DNA of 64,000 bases from Ewingella sp049889095 (GCA_049889095.1 JBLJFK010000004.1); one strand, 5' to 3'. Counted from the stretch's first letter, positions 37,729 through 47,873 are shown. Numbers and translations: made by a program. Notes: a model not told the origin generated them from the letters alone.

Positions 37729-38316
37729 TTAGTTTTTTATATCGCGACGAGCATTTTTAGGACGAAAAGCTGCTACTACTGCCTCATGGGTTTCAATATA
37801 AGGACCATCGAGCAATTGGATACAGTAAGGCACGCTGGCAAAAATACCAGACACAATCACGCTGCCGTCGGCGTCTTTCAGACCTTCCAGCGTTTCCTGA
37901 ATCGATTTTGGCTGACCTGGCAGATTTAAAATCAGCGACTGCTTACGGATAACCCCCACCTGACGGGACAAGATGGCGGTAGGCACAAAATGCAAGCTGA
38001 TCTGACGCATCTGTTCACCAAAACCTGGCATCTCGCGATCGGCTATCGCCAGCGTGGCATCGGGTGTCACATCGCGTCGGGCCGGACCCGTTCCCCCCGT
38101 CGTCAACACCAGATGACAACCACTCTCGTCTACCAACTCACAGATGGCTTGTTCGATTAACGATTGCTCGTCCGGGATGAGTTTTTTATCCAGCGTAAAT
38201 GGCGTGATAAGCGCACTCGTCAGCCAGGCCTCAAGCGCGGGGATCCCTTTATCCTGATAGATACCGTTTGAGGCGCGATCGGATACCGATACCAAACCAA
38301 TTCGTAATTTATCCAT
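37729..38316 (-). CDS. mog: Molybdopterin adenylyltransferase Mog
   Basis: Mog adenylates molybdopterin before MoeA inserts molybdenum. The 195-residue product equals the E. coli length, with LRIGLVSVSDRAS at the start, the nucleotide-binding TTGGTGPARRDVTPDAT near residue 70, and LPGQPKSIQETLEG. The start MDKLRIGLVS at 38316 follows the family. It is read leftward, with talB upstream. Confidence 0.95.
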   Translation of the reverse strand: MDKLRIGLVSVSDRASNGIYQDKGIPALEAWLTSALITPFTLDKKLIPDEQSLIEQAICELVDESGCHLVLTTGGTGPARRDVTPDATLAIADREMPGFGEQMRQISLHFVPTAILSRQVGVIRKQSLILNLPGQPKSIQETLEGLKDADGSVIVSGIFASVPYCIQLLDGPYIETHEAVVAAFRPKNARRDIKN

Positions 38317-38439
38317 GCCCGTTCTCCTCGACATTTTTAACAGCCAGCACAGTCATCATGCTGTGCAGTAAAAACTCAGTATATCGGTAAGTGCAGCACG
38401 AGTTTCATCTGCAGATTAAATTTCCCAACTCGCGCGCAC

Positions 38440-38465
38440 AAAAAAAGGCAGCCAGGCTGCCCTTT
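38440..38465 (-). terminator. Terminator after talB
   Basis: Read leftward, GGGCAG-CCTGG-CTGCC is followed by a T run. It lies about 30 bp beyond the talB stop, before mog. Confidence 0.7.
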
Positions 38466-38496
38466 AACATCACGAATGATTGCTGAGTGACGCTAA

Positions 38497-39450
38497 TTAC
38501 AGCAGATCAGAAATCATTTTTTCCAGTTTATTCTGGTCGATCGCAAAATTACGGATACCTTCCGCTAATTTGTCGATACCCATTGGATCCTGGTTGTGAT
38601 CCCAATAGAACTGAGCTTCAGTCAAACGCTCTGGACGCGCTTTAGTTTCACCGGCGTAAGACAGTTTACGCTCCAGCGCACCCTCACTTTCAGCCAGCTG
38701 TTTCAGCAAATCGGGACCAATAGTCAGACGGTCACAACCGGCCAGCTCAATGATCTCTTCGATATTACGGAAGCTTGCGCCCATCACCACGGTCTCGTAA
38801 CCATGCTGTTTGTAGTATTCGTAGATTTCAGTCACAGAAACTACGCCTGGATCTTCATGCGGCGCGAACTCTTTTTTGTCGCCGTGGGCTTTGTACCAAT
38901 CGAGAATACGGCCAACAAATGGAGAGATCAGATAAGCACCGGCTTCAGCACAAGCACGGGCCTGCGCGAAGGAGAATAGCAGCGTCAGGTTACAGTTGAT
39001 GCCTTCTTTTTCCAGGATCTCTGCCGCGCAGATACCCTGCCAGGTAGAGGCCAGTTTGATCAAGATACGGTCATTGCTGATACCAGCATCGTTATACAAT
39101 TTGATCAGGCGGTGGGCTTTTTCCACGCTGGCTTTGGTGTCATAAGACAGGCGGGCATCAACTTCGGTAGAAATACGACCCGGCACCAGTTTGAGGATTT
39201 CAAGACCGATGTTTACTGCCAGTTTATCAGCGGTATCAATGATCTGCTGATCGCGATCGCTACTTTGATCTTTCGCCCAGGCAATCGCTTCGTCGATCAA
39301 TTTGCGGTATTCAGGTATTTGCGCTGCTTTAAGGATCAGAGATGGGTTGGTCGTAGCATCTTGCGGCTGATACAATTTCATTGCCGCAATATCCCCGGTG
39401 TCTGCAACAACTTGGGTTAATTGGCGTAGGGAGGTCAGTTTATCGGTCAT
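38497..39450 (-). CDS. talB: Transaldolase B
   Basis: TalB moves a dihydroxyacetone unit from sedoheptulose 7-phosphate to glyceraldehyde 3-phosphate in the pentose phosphate pathway. The product is 317 residues, as in E. coli. It has DATTNPSLILKAAQ near residue 30 and the Schiff-base lysine in ILIKLASTWQGI near residue 132. A terminator follows. The gene yaaJ, which lies next to talB in E. coli, is absent. Confidence 0.96.
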   Translation of the reverse strand: MTDKLTSLRQLTQVVADTGDIAAMKLYQPQDATTNPSLILKAAQIPEYRKLIDEAIAWAKDQSSDRDQQIIDTADKLAVNIGLEILKLVPGRISTEVDARLSYDTKASVEKAHRLIKLYNDAGISNDRILIKLASTWQGICAAEILEKEGINCNLTLLFSFAQARACAEAGAYLISPFVGRILDWYKAHGDKKEFAPHEDPGVVSVTEIYEYYKQHGYETVVMGASFRNIEEIIELAGCDRLTIGPDLLKQLAESEGALERKLSYAGETKARPERLTEAQFYWDHNQDPMGIDKLAEGIRNFAIDQNKLEKMISDLL

Positions 39451-39871
39451 TTGGCATATCTCATCGTTTATATATTATCGTTGAGGCATTTTCATGCCTT
39501 GCCTTTGCCTGATGATAACATGCAAAAAGCCAGGCGCAAGGCAGATATAGCGGCGAGATAACCCCGACTAAAAAAGAGTTCACGCTTAGCAAAAATCATG
39601 CATCTTAGCCAAAATGGCCGTGCGGCTAACACCACAGACGAACGATCTCGCCGTGGCCCGGCCCCATGGTCAGAGGACGGCGGATCGGCCGGATAGCTAT
39701 CGGGTGCCAAAAACCTCATTCGTCAGAACATTACGTTTTACCTATCGCTGAAATTTCCCTTCCAGACACTCCATTGTGACTTTTTTAGCCGGTTTTAGGC
39801 CATTTATTTGATACAGTAACCTCATACTCACCGCTTAATGTAAACCGACAGCCGACCAAACGGATGCGACT
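39451..39871. other. Intergenic region between talB and yaaA
   Basis: About 420 bp between divergent genes. It must hold the promoters for both. I find no gene, RNA or repeat that I can support. A 75-codon frame on the minus strand has no recognisable product. Confidence 0.5.
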
Positions 39872-40645
39872 ATGCTGACCATTATTTCTCCTGCAAAGAC
39901 TCTGGATTACGAAAGCCCGCTGGCGACCCAGCGTTTCACCCAGCCCGAATTACTGGACAAATCCAGCCAGTTAATTGATATCGCGCGTAAACTGACGCCT
40001 GCGCAAATCTCAAGCCTGATGGGCATCAGCGACAAGCTCGCACTGCTCAATGCTGAACGTTTCAATGACTGGCAGCCGGATTTTTCGCCGGACAATGCCC
40101 GCCAGGCAATTCTGGCCTTCAAGGGCGATGTATATACCGGTTTGCAGGCAGAGGATTTCAGCGCGGAGGATTTTGATTTCGCGCAAAATCATCTGCGCAT
40201 GTTGTCCGGACTGTACGGTTTATTGCGTCCGCTTGACTTAATGATGCCTTACCGGCTGGAGATGGGTATCCGCCTGCCAAACGCCGAAGGCGTCAATCTG
40301 TATGCCTTCTGGGGGGATTTACTCACCGAGAAACTCAATAGCCTGCTGAGCCAGCAAGACAATAATGTGCTGATCAACCTGGCATCGGATGAGTATTTCA
40401 AAGCAGTGAAAACGGCGAAACTCAACGGTGAAATCATCAAACCTGTGTTTCTCGATCAGAAGAACGGCAATTATAAAGTCATCAGTTTTTATGCCAAAAA
40501 AGCGCGCGGCCTTATGAGCCGTTTCATTATCAAAGAACGTCTGACTCAGACCCGCCAGTTGCAGGATTTCTCCGTCGACGGCTATGCGTATGACGCCTCC
40601 CGTTCGCAGGGCAATGAACTAGTGTTTACCCGCGCCGAACAGTAG
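39872..40645 (+). CDS. yaaA: Peroxide-stress protein YaaA (DUF328)
   Basis: YaaA helps limit free iron during hydrogen peroxide stress and has a DNA-binding fold. The 257-residue product (E. coli 258) shows the family stretches MLTIISPAKTLDYESP, GLYGLLRPLDLMMPYRLEMG, and NLASDEYFKAVK near residue 170. It is convergent with thrC, as in E. coli. Confidence 0.94.
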   Translation: MLTIISPAKTLDYESPLATQRFTQPELLDKSSQLIDIARKLTPAQISSLMGISDKLALLNAERFNDWQPDFSPDNARQAILAFKGDVYTGLQAEDFSAEDFDFAQNHLRMLSGLYGLLRPLDLMMPYRLEMGIRLPNAEGVNLYAFWGDLLTEKLNSLLSQQDNNVLINLASDEYFKAVKTAKLNGEIIKPVFLDQKNGNYKVISFYAKKARGLMSRFIIKERLTQTRQLQDFSVDGYAYDASRSQGNELVFTRAEQ

Positions 40646-40662
40646 CCCGGGGTTTGAACAAA

Positions 40663-40696
40663 AAAAAGCCCTCGGCGGATGCGAGGGCTTTTTCAT
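40663..40696. terminator. Bidirectional terminator between yaaA and thrC
   Basis: AAAAAGCCCTCG and CGAGGGCTTTTT pair around CGGATG between two convergent genes. Confidence 0.82.
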
Positions 40697-40720
40697 TTCT
40701 GCGTAAAAGTAGGGGCAGAC

Positions 40721-42013
40721 TTATTTTGGCAACGCCATCAGGAAAGCGCGCATAGCGCTGAAATCGGGTGGCAAATTATGCGACAACAAAGGCAAATCGG
40801 CACGTTCAGCCAATTCTTTCGGCAGGTCAAGTTCCTGACCCAGAATCGCTTCGACGCTTTCTTTGAACTTAGCCGGATGTGCCGTACCGATGAACAAACC
40901 AAATTCACCCGGTTTCAACTGGTCACGCAGCACACGGTAGGCGATCGCAGCATGAGGTTCGGAGATGTAACCCAGATCGGCCAGCTCGCGCATGGCATCT
41001 TCAGTGGTGTCATCGCTGATTGCGCCAAAGCCCAGATCTTTCAACTGCCAGGTTTTACGACGATACAACTCTTCTACGCGCGGCCAGTTATTCGGCTGGC
41101 TGACGTCCATGGCGTTTGAGAGTGTAGCGACAGTTTTCTTTGGATCCCACTCACCGTCGTGCAAATAACGTGGCACCGTGTCGTTGGCGTTGGTCGCAGC
41201 GATAAAACGCTTCACCGGCAAGCCGAGAGACTTCGCCAGCAAACCCGCAGTCAGGTCACCAAAGTTACCGCTTGGTACGGAGATCACCAACTGATTGCGC
41301 GCTTCCTGCGGCAGTTGCGCCACGGCTTCAAAATAGTAGCAAATCTGCGCCAGCAGACGGCTGATGTTAATGGAGTTTGCCGAGTTCAGCTTCAGCTCGT
41401 GCTTGAGTTCCTCATCGTCAAACGCCTGCTTCACCAGCGCCTGGCACTGGTCGAAGTCACCGTCGATAGCAATCGTATGGATGTTGTCGCCCAGCGTACA
41501 AAACAGTTTTTCCTGCAGTGGACTGATTTTCCCACGCGGATAAAGGATCACCACACGCACATTTTTCATGCCGTGGAAGGCGTGTGCCACGGCCGCACCC
41601 GTATCACCAGACGTTGCGGTCAAAATAGTCACCGGCTGGTCGCCTGAAACCTGAGTCAGGATCTGCGCCATAAAGCGGCCACCGAAGTCTTTGAAAGCCA
41701 GCGTCGGGCCATGGAACAGTTCAAGGCAGGCAATGTCTTCTTCAACTTTCACGACCGGTGCCGGGAACGCAAACGCGCTTTTCAGCCGCTGATACAGCTG
41801 GTCTTCAGGAATTTCGTCGCCAATAAACGCGGAGAGAATGCGGCTGCTGCGGGTGACAAAATCCAGCTCCAGCAAGCTATCGATGTCACTCAGTGCAAAC
41901 TCAGGCAACTCGAGCGGAAAGAACAGACCTTGCTGCTTGCCTAAACCTTGCTTAACGGCCTGAGCAAAGCTGACCTGCTCGTTGTGATCCTTCAGGTTGT
42001 ACAGTTTCATCAT
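40721..42013 (-). CDS. thrC: Threonine synthase
   Basis: ThrC converts O-phospho-L-homoserine to threonine with pyridoxal phosphate. The 430-residue product (E. coli 428) has the PLP-lysine region FHGPTLAFKDFGGRF near residue 107 and the phosphate-binding NSANSINISRLLAQ. Two ATG codons in a row (42013 and 42010) directly follow the thrB stop; the second matches E. coli, so the true start may be one codon later. It is the last gene of the threonine operon. Confidence 0.96.
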   Translation of the reverse strand: MMKLYNLKDHNEQVSFAQAVKQGLGKQQGLFFPLELPEFALSDIDSLLELDFVTRSSRILSAFIGDEIPEDQLYQRLKSAFAFPAPVVKVEEDIACLELFHGPTLAFKDFGGRFMAQILTQVSGDQPVTILTATSGDTGAAVAHAFHGMKNVRVVILYPRGKISPLQEKLFCTLGDNIHTIAIDGDFDQCQALVKQAFDDEELKHELKLNSANSINISRLLAQICYYFEAVAQLPQEARNQLVISVPSGNFGDLTAGLLAKSLGLPVKRFIAATNANDTVPRYLHDGEWDPKKTVATLSNAMDVSQPNNWPRVEELYRRKTWQLKDLGFGAISDDTTEDAMRELADLGYISEPHAAIAYRVLRDQLKPGEFGLFIGTAHPAKFKESVEAILGQELDLPKELAERADLPLLSHNLPPDFSAMRAFLMALPK

Positions 42014-42943
42014 TTATCCCAGTAGTCTCGCGCCTGCTGTATCCAGGCGACAAATATGAACAAAGCCTTCATCATTTTGCAGATAGTGATCCTGCAACCA
42101 ATTAGCCATACGTTTAGCGGTCGCACTGTCGCTGCATACAGCAAACAATGTCGGACCGGAGCCGGAAATGCCACAGGCCAATGCACCAATCTCTTCAGCG
42201 GCGCTACGGGCTTCTGCAAAGCCAGGTAACAGACGTGTGCGGTAAGGCTCGGCGATGACATCTTTCATCAGTTTAGCCGCAAGCGCAGGCTGCTGCGTAT
42301 GGCAGGCATGGATGAAACCGGCCAGGTAACGCCCGTGGCTGATGCAATCCTGACGACGATACTGCGCGGGCAAAATAGCGCGCGCTTCCGCAGTCGACAC
42401 TTTAATGCCCGGATAGGCCATCACCCATAGCCAGTCATCGAAGCTCGGTACATTCTGGCTGATAATGTCCAGTTCTTGCAGCATCAGTTGAATGCCACCG
42501 AGATAGCACGGCGCGACGTTATCAAAATGTACGCTGCCGGAAATACGCCCTTCCAACTCTCCCATCAGTGCAAGCAGGGTATTTTCATCCAGCGGCTTAC
42601 CACAAAACTCATTCATCGCCATCAGACCGGCCACGACTGAGCAGGCACTGGAACCCAGCCCGGAGCCAATCGGCATGTTCTTTTCCAGTGTCATGGCAAC
42701 CGGTACTTCTTTGCCGATCTCCTGACAGAAACGCTGCCAGCACTGATAAACAATATTGTCTTCCATGCGATCCGGCAGTTTGGAGACAAACCGGCCTTCG
42801 CATTTCAGGCTGAATTCTGTCGCTGCCTCGATCGACACACAGTCGCCGAGCAGCGTTCCGTCTACCGGAGAAACCGCTGCGCCCAGAACGTCGAAACCGA
42901 CGCTGACGTTCCCAATTGAAGCCGGGGCATACACCTTAACCAT
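42014..42943 (-). CDS. thrB: Homoserine kinase
   Basis: ThrB phosphorylates homoserine for ThrC. The 309-residue GHMP-kinase protein has the ATP-binding motif NMPIGSGLGSSACSVVAGL near residue 90 and the C-terminal ACGISGSGPTLFAV. It starts just after thrA (1-base spacing) and abuts thrC, so the three genes are translationally linked. Confidence 0.96.
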   Translation of the reverse strand: MVKVYAPASIGNVSVGFDVLGAAVSPVDGTLLGDCVSIEAATEFSLKCEGRFVSKLPDRMEDNIVYQCWQRFCQEIGKEVPVAMTLEKNMPIGSGLGSSACSVVAGLMAMNEFCGKPLDENTLLALMGELEGRISGSVHFDNVAPCYLGGIQLMLQELDIISQNVPSFDDWLWVMAYPGIKVSTAEARAILPAQYRRQDCISHGRYLAGFIHACHTQQPALAAKLMKDVIAEPYRTRLLPGFAEARSAAEEIGALACGISGSGPTLFAVCSDSATAKRMANWLQDHYLQNDEGFVHICRLDTAGARLLG

Positions 42944-42944
42944 A

Positions 42945-45404
42945 TTAAACTCCTAACTTCCATGACAGCGTCCGCAAAAGATCAGCAAACACGCCGGCGG
43001 CGGTGACATCGTTACCCGCGCCGTAGCCGCGCAAGACCATAGGCAGAGGCTGATAATAGCGGCTATAAAATGCCAGCGCATTCTCACCGTTCTTCACTTT
43101 ATACAACGGATCATTACCATCAACCGCGTCGATTTTCACCTGACAGCGCCCCTCATGAATGGCACCAACATAACGTAATACTTTACCCTGCGCCGTGGCA
43201 TCAGCCACGCGCTGGCTGAAAGCACTATCCAGTTGCGGCAAACGGGCGACAAAATCAGCCACGCTGCCTTCTGAATTGAAGGATGGCGGCAGAACAGACT
43301 CAACGTCAATATCAGACAGTTCAAGTTTATATCCTGCTTCGCGGGCGAGGATCAACAGCTTGCGCGCTACGTCCATGCCCGAGAGATCATCACGCGGATC
43401 CGGCTCGGTGTAGCCCATGTCACGTGCCTGAAGGGTTGCCTCTGACAGCGACGATCCTTCGTCCAGCTTGCCAAAGATAAACGACAGTGAACCAGAGAGG
43501 ATCCCGGAGAAACGCACCAACTCATCACCGGCATTCAGCAGGTTCTGTAGATTTTCTATTACCGGAAGACCGGCACCTACATTGGTGTCATACAGGAATT
43601 TACGACGCGAGCCTTCGGCGGCTTTACGCAGCTGATAGTAATAATTCATGGAAGAAGTATTGGCTTTCTTGTTCGGCGTCACGACGTGGAAACCGTCTGT
43701 CAGAAAATCAGCGTATTGGTCCGCCACTTCCTGACTCGACGTACAGTCAACAATCACCGGATTGAGCAAGTGATACTCTTTCACCAGACGGATCAGGCGG
43801 CCAAGGTTGAACGGCTCTTTCGCTGCGCCCAACTCATCTCGCCAGTTCTCCAGCGGAATGCCATGCGTATTGGTTAACATCGCACGGGAATTGGCAATAC
43901 CGCACACTCGCAGATCGATATGTTTGGTTTTCAACCATTGCTGCTGGCGGCGAATCTGTTCAATCAACGCGCCACCCACGCCACCCACACCAATCAGGAA
44001 CACTTCGATAACCTGATCGGTATTGAATAGCATCTGATGGCTGACGCGAACGCCGGTGGTGGCGTCATCGTTGTTCACGACGACAGAGATAGAACGTTCA
44101 GAAGAACCTTGGGCAATGGCCACAATATTGATATTGGCGCGGGCCAGCGCAGAGAAGAACTTGGCTGAAATGCCACGCAGCGTGCGCATACCGTCGCCAA
44201 CCACGGAAATGACGGCCAGTTTCTCCATCACGTCCAGCGGCTCAAGCAGACCGTCTTTCAACTCCAGATAGAACTCTTCTTCCAGCGCCTTACGCGCGCG
44301 CGCCAGCTCCCCCTGAGGGACACAGAAACTGATGCTGTATTCCGAAGAGGACTGGGTGATTAACACCACCGAAATACCGGAACGGGACATCACCGCAAAC
44401 ACGCGGGCAGCCATGCCGATCATCCCCTTCATCCCAGGGCCTGAAACGTTAATCATCGCCATGTTGTTAAGATTAGTGATGCCTTTAACCGGCGTATCGC
44501 TATCAAGGCTTTCACTGCCAATCAGCGTGCCGGGAGCCTGCGGATTAGTGGTGTTTTTGATCAGGCATGGGATCTGGAACTGGGCAATTGGCAGGATGGT
44601 GCGGGGATGTAGCACTTTGGCACCGAAATACGACAGCTCCATCGCTTCCTGATAAGACATGGATTTCAGCAGGCGAGCATCCGGTACGGTGCGCGGATCA
44701 CAAGTATAGACACCATCGACATCGGTCCAGATTTCACAGCAATCCGCACGCAAGCATGCAGCCAGCACGGCTGCAGAATAGTCTGAGCCGTTGCGGCCCA
44801 ACACGACCAGTTCACCTTTATCATTGCCTGCAGTGAAACCAGCCATCAAAATAATATGATCGCCCGGAATGGCGCTGGCGGAAATCCGCAGCGTAGATTC
44901 GTTGATATCAACGGTAGATTCAAGGTAACTGCCCTGCGCCAGCAGCTTCTCAACCGGATTGATTACGCTGACACCAAAACCTTTGGCGACAAACACCGCC
45001 TCCATAATGGCAATGGAGAGTTTTTCGCCACGGCAGATGATCGACGCATTCACGCTGTCGGGGCACTGGCCTAACAGGTTGATGCCGTGCAGTAATTGTT
45101 TGAGCTGAGCGAACTCTTGCTCAACGAAAGTTTTCATCTTAGGCAAATCAAAACCCGCCTGCGCCTCAGCCAGACCGATTAGCAGTTCGGAGAAAATGCG
45201 CTCCGCGTCACTCATGATCGGCTGGATGATCTGACCGGCAACCGTGCGTTCGATCATCGCGACCAGATGGTTGGTAATTTTGGCAGGCGCGGATAACACC
45301 GTGGCAACCTGTCCCTGACCTGCATTACTTTCCATGATATCCGCGACGCGCAAGAAGCGCTCCGCGTTTGCTACTGAGGTGCCGCCAAATTTCAACACTC
45401 GCAT
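42945..45404 (-). CDS. thrA: Bifunctional aspartokinase I / homoserine dehydrogenase I
   Basis: ThrA carries out the first and third steps from aspartate to threonine and is inhibited by threonine. The 819-residue product (E. coli 820) has the kinase signature MRVLKFGGTSVAN at the N-terminus and ACT regulatory domains in the middle (about 310-450). The dehydrogenase domain starts with EVFLIGVGGVGGALIEQI near residue 465. The start at 45404 has an AGGAG site. The leader and attenuator lie directly upstream. Confidence 0.97.
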   Translation of the reverse strand: MRVLKFGGTSVANAERFLRVADIMESNAGQGQVATVLSAPAKITNHLVAMIERTVAGQIIQPIMSDAERIFSELLIGLAEAQAGFDLPKMKTFVEQEFAQLKQLLHGINLLGQCPDSVNASIICRGEKLSIAIMEAVFVAKGFGVSVINPVEKLLAQGSYLESTVDINESTLRISASAIPGDHIILMAGFTAGNDKGELVVLGRNGSDYSAAVLAACLRADCCEIWTDVDGVYTCDPRTVPDARLLKSMSYQEAMELSYFGAKVLHPRTILPIAQFQIPCLIKNTTNPQAPGTLIGSESLDSDTPVKGITNLNNMAMINVSGPGMKGMIGMAARVFAVMSRSGISVVLITQSSSEYSISFCVPQGELARARKALEEEFYLELKDGLLEPLDVMEKLAVISVVGDGMRTLRGISAKFFSALARANINIVAIAQGSSERSISVVVNNDDATTGVRVSHQMLFNTDQVIEVFLIGVGGVGGALIEQIRRQQQWLKTKHIDLRVCGIANSRAMLTNTHGIPLENWRDELGAAKEPFNLGRLIRLVKEYHLLNPVIVDCTSSQEVADQYADFLTDGFHVVTPNKKANTSSMNYYYQLRKAAEGSRRKFLYDTNVGAGLPVIENLQNLLNAGDELVRFSGILSGSLSFIFGKLDEGSSLSEATLQARDMGYTEPDPRDDLSGMDVARKLLILAREAGYKLELSDIDVESVLPPSFNSEGSVADFVARLPQLDSAFSQRVADATAQGKVLRYVGAIHEGRCQVKIDAVDGNDPLYKVKNGENALAFYSRYYQPLPMVLRGYGAGNDVTAAGVFADLLRTLSWKLGV

Positions 45405-45461
45405 TTCTGATACTCTCCTGAAGCTCATTTCGTAAATGACAATTCGGTAAAAAATGTCGGT

Positions 45462-45498
45462 AAAAAAAAAGCCCGCACTGGTTAGGTGCGGGCTTTTT
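45462..45498 (-). terminator. Threonine operon attenuator
   Basis: GCCCGCAC and GTGCGGGC (45471-45478 and 45486-45493) pair around seven bases and are followed, read leftward, by nine T. It lies between thrL and thrA, where premature termination depends on ribosome progress through thrL. Confidence 0.9.
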
Positions 45499-45517
45499 CC
45501 TGTTTATCCTGTACGCG

Positions 45518-45586
45518 TCAGCCCGCCCCGTTACCTGTGGTTTCGGTGGTGGTAATAATCGTTGTGTTCAGGCTGATGATTCGCAT
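45518..45586 (-). CDS. thrL: thr operon leader peptide ThrL
   Basis: A 22-codon frame from the ATG at 45586 to the TGA at 45518-45520 encodes a peptide starting MRIISLNTTIITTTETT and ending GNGAG. Seven threonine and four isoleucine codons make it a charging sensor: stalling on these codons when Thr- or Ile-tRNA is short prevents the attenuator hairpin. E. coli ThrL (21 residues) shares the ending TTGNGAG. Confidence 0.92.
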   Translation of the reverse strand: MRIISLNTTIITTTETTGNGAG

Positions 45587-45631
45587 TTTTTCTTCTGTCT
45601 TTTGTGGTGTTTTTTACGCTGTCTGACACTA

Positions 45632-45661
45632 TTAGCTAAAGCATCAGGCAGGACAAGTCAA
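45632..45661 (-). promoter_or_regulatory. Probable thrLABC promoter
   Basis: Read leftward, TTGACT (45656-45661) is a good -35 box. The matching -10 is weak (TAGCTA with a 17-base spacer, or GCTAAT with 19). It lies about 45 bp upstream of thrL, where the promoter must be. Confidence 0.45.
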
Positions 45662-45802
45662 TTTTTTTCTGTTTTTGAGCCGATATGCACCCATCAACCC
45701 AAGCATATTATTCTCTCCACAAACCATTAAATCTAGTGAAAAAATCAGAATATACCGGCCATGGCAAATTTTATAACCACTCGATCCATCGAACACCTCA
45801 CA

Positions 45803-46489
45803 TCACTTCGCCAGTTTTTTTTCGATGTCATGCAGCAATGTATGCAACATCGCAGCATCGCGCTGCTGCAAAAGTCCCAGCCTTTGATGTAACCAGTCGC
45901 CCAGTTTTTGATCGTCGGCCGCCTCTACGTTAACCAGCAACCGGTCAATTCGTGAGCGCAATGCGGCCAGTTGCCCTGCTTGCGCATTGATCGGCGATTC
46001 AGCGGATACCTGATTAAGTGAGGCGAGCTGGTAACAAAACACCATCACAGCCTGACCAAGATTAAGCGAAGGATAGTCGGCCATCATGGGTACACCCGTG
46101 AGAATATCCGCCAGCGACAGCTCTTCATTGGTCAGCCCGGAATCTTCGCGCCCGAACACCAGCGCGGCGTTGCCGATCCACTGGCGTTTTTCTTCCAACT
46201 GCCCCAGCAGTTCCACCGGCGTACAGTAGTAATGAAAGCGGGCGCGGCTACGGGCGGTAGTGGCGACGGTGAAATCAATATCGGCCAACGCCTCTTCCAG
46301 TGTCCCGAAGTGCAGCGCGGTATGCAGGATATCATTGGAGCCATGCGCCACCCACCCGGCTTCAGGCTGCAAATGTGCCTGACTATCCACAATGCGCAGC
46401 GACGTAAATCCCATGGTTTTCATTGCTCGTGCAGCTGCCCCCACATTCTCGGGGCGTGCCGGTGAAACCAAAATAATATGAAGTTGCAT
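45803..46489 (-). CDS. yjtD: SpoU-family tRNA/rRNA methyltransferase YjtD
   Basis: The 228-residue product is a SPOUT-class methyltransferase, the length of E. coli YjtD. The N-terminal ILVSPARPENVGAAARAMKTMGF and the knot motifs NAALVFGREDSGLTNEEL and YPSLNLGQAVMVF are family signatures. It probably 2'-O-methylates an RNA ribose, but the target is not established from sequence. It sits between thrL and arcA, as in E. coli. Confidence 0.88.
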   Translation of the reverse strand: MQLHIILVSPARPENVGAAARAMKTMGFTSLRIVDSQAHLQPEAGWVAHGSNDILHTALHFGTLEEALADIDFTVATTARSRARFHYYCTPVELLGQLEEKRQWIGNAALVFGREDSGLTNEELSLADILTGVPMMADYPSLNLGQAVMVFCYQLASLNQVSAESPINAQAGQLAALRSRIDRLLVNVEAADDQKLGDWLHQRLGLLQQRDAAMLHTLLHDIEKKLAK

Positions 46490-47156
46490 GCGTTCCTCTG
46501 GAAATACACCTGACCCTTACCTTTCGCTGATTTTAAATGACGTTTCTCATTTGCCAAAGCGTAGGATCAAAAAGATAAATAATTCACATTAACTTAACAG
46601 TAACTGTAATTGATTAGAGTAATTTATAGAAAAAGGGGCCGTAGCTGCCATAAACACAGCGAAACTTCCCCAAACACTTTATAAAAAAAATAAATCTTAT
46701 TAATCATGCTGATACTAAAAATAATTTAACCTTATTCTCATTGCCGAGAAGTAGTCTGTTTTGACCTGCTGAATCGTGTTCAAAAAACGATGAAATGTGA
46801 CTTAAAAGTGCATTCTTGTAAGTGTTTTTCACCAAACTGTTACCGTGCTACAATTGAATTTGATATATGTCAATAAAGCGTAGTTTTGTTGGGTAGTAAC
46901 ATCGGCACTAGCTGTTATATTGCTGTTAATAGGGTTAATATAAACGCCGATTAGATGCCCTTGCAGGAAGACAAATAGCGAACTTCCTTACCAAGCTAAC
47001 GACGACGTTGGCGTTGGGATAAATCGCATCGGTAACGCATTTACGTACTTTAGTCATGTAACGAGTGAGATAGCCTGTTGGCTATCAACATTCATCGGAA
47101 TAACAAGGACTTCTGTACTCCTACTTTCAATTTGTTGGCAATCTTAGGTAGCAATC
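46490..47156. other. Long control region upstream of arcA
   Basis: About 670 AT-rich bases between divergent yjtD and arcA. No gene is seen. It contains an FNR-like site (46860-46873), and the last 20 bases before arcA resemble the E. coli arcA leader. A long multi-promoter region is also usual for arcA in E. coli. Confidence 0.6.
46860..46873 (+). promoter_or_regulatory. FNR-like binding site upstream of arcA
   Basis: TTGATATATGTCAA matches the FNR consensus TTGATnnnnATCAA at nine of ten fixed positions. It lies about 285 bp upstream of arcA. In E. coli FNR activates arcA without oxygen, so the site fits. Confidence 0.6.
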
Positions 47157-47873
47157 ATGCAGACTCCTCACATTCTGATCGTCGAAGACGAGTTAGTGAC
47201 ACGTAATACGTTAAAAAGCATTTTCGAAGCAGAAGGCTACATGGTGCATGAAGCTAATGATGGCGCAGAGATGCACCACATTCTGTCCGAAAATGACATC
47301 AACTTGGTTATTATGGACATCAATCTGCCAGGCAAAAATGGCCTGCTGCTGGCACGTGAATTGCGCGAACAAGCCAGTGTAGCCCTGATGTTCCTGACCG
47401 GCCGTGATAATGAAGTCGACAAAATTCTGGGTCTGGAAATTGGTGCTGATGATTACATCACAAAACCATTTAACCCGCGTGAATTGACCATCCGTGCACG
47501 TAACCTGTTGTCCCGCACCATGAATCTGGGCAGCCCCGGTGAAGAACGCCGCTTGGTTGAAAGCTACAAATTCAACGGTTGGGAACTGGATATTAACAGC
47601 CGTTCACTGGTGGGCCCGGCGGGCGAGCAATACAAATTGCCACGCAGTGAATTCCGCGCCATGCTGCACTTCTGTGAAAACCCGGGCAAGATTCAAACCC
47701 GTGGTGATTTGCTCAAGAAGATGACTGGCCGTGAACTCAAGCCGCATGACCGTACTGTAGACGTAACTATCCGCCGAATTCGTAAACACTTTGAATCCAC
47801 GCCAGATACCCCTGAAATTATCGCCACCATTCACGGCGAAGGTTATCGTTTCTGCGGTGATTTAGAAGAATAA
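47157..47873 (+). CDS. arcA: Aerobic respiration response regulator ArcA
   Basis: ArcA, phosphorylated by ArcB, represses aerobic respiratory genes under low oxygen. The 238-residue product equals the E. coli length. It has a receiver domain (1-120) with phospho-acceptor Asp54 in LVIMDINLPGKNG, acidic pocket Glu10/Asp11, Thr and Lys in FLTGRD and DYITKPFNPREL, and a C-terminal OmpR-type winged helix (about 135-235). Confidence 0.97.
   Translation: MQTPHILIVEDELVTRNTLKSIFEAEGYMVHEANDGAEMHHILSENDINLVIMDINLPGKNGLLLARELREQASVALMFLTGRDNEVDKILGLEIGADDYITKPFNPRELTIRARNLLSRTMNLGSPGEERRLVESYKFNGWELDINSRSLVGPAGEQYKLPRSEFRAMLHFCENPGKIQTRGDLLKKMTGRELKPHDRTVDVTIRRIRKHFESTPDTPEIIATIHGEGYRFCGDLEE

Noticed and set aside
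39492..39719. 75-codon frame between talB and yaaA
   Set aside because: Rich in Arg, Ser and Pro with no family resemblance, and it lies in the promoter region of two divergent genes.
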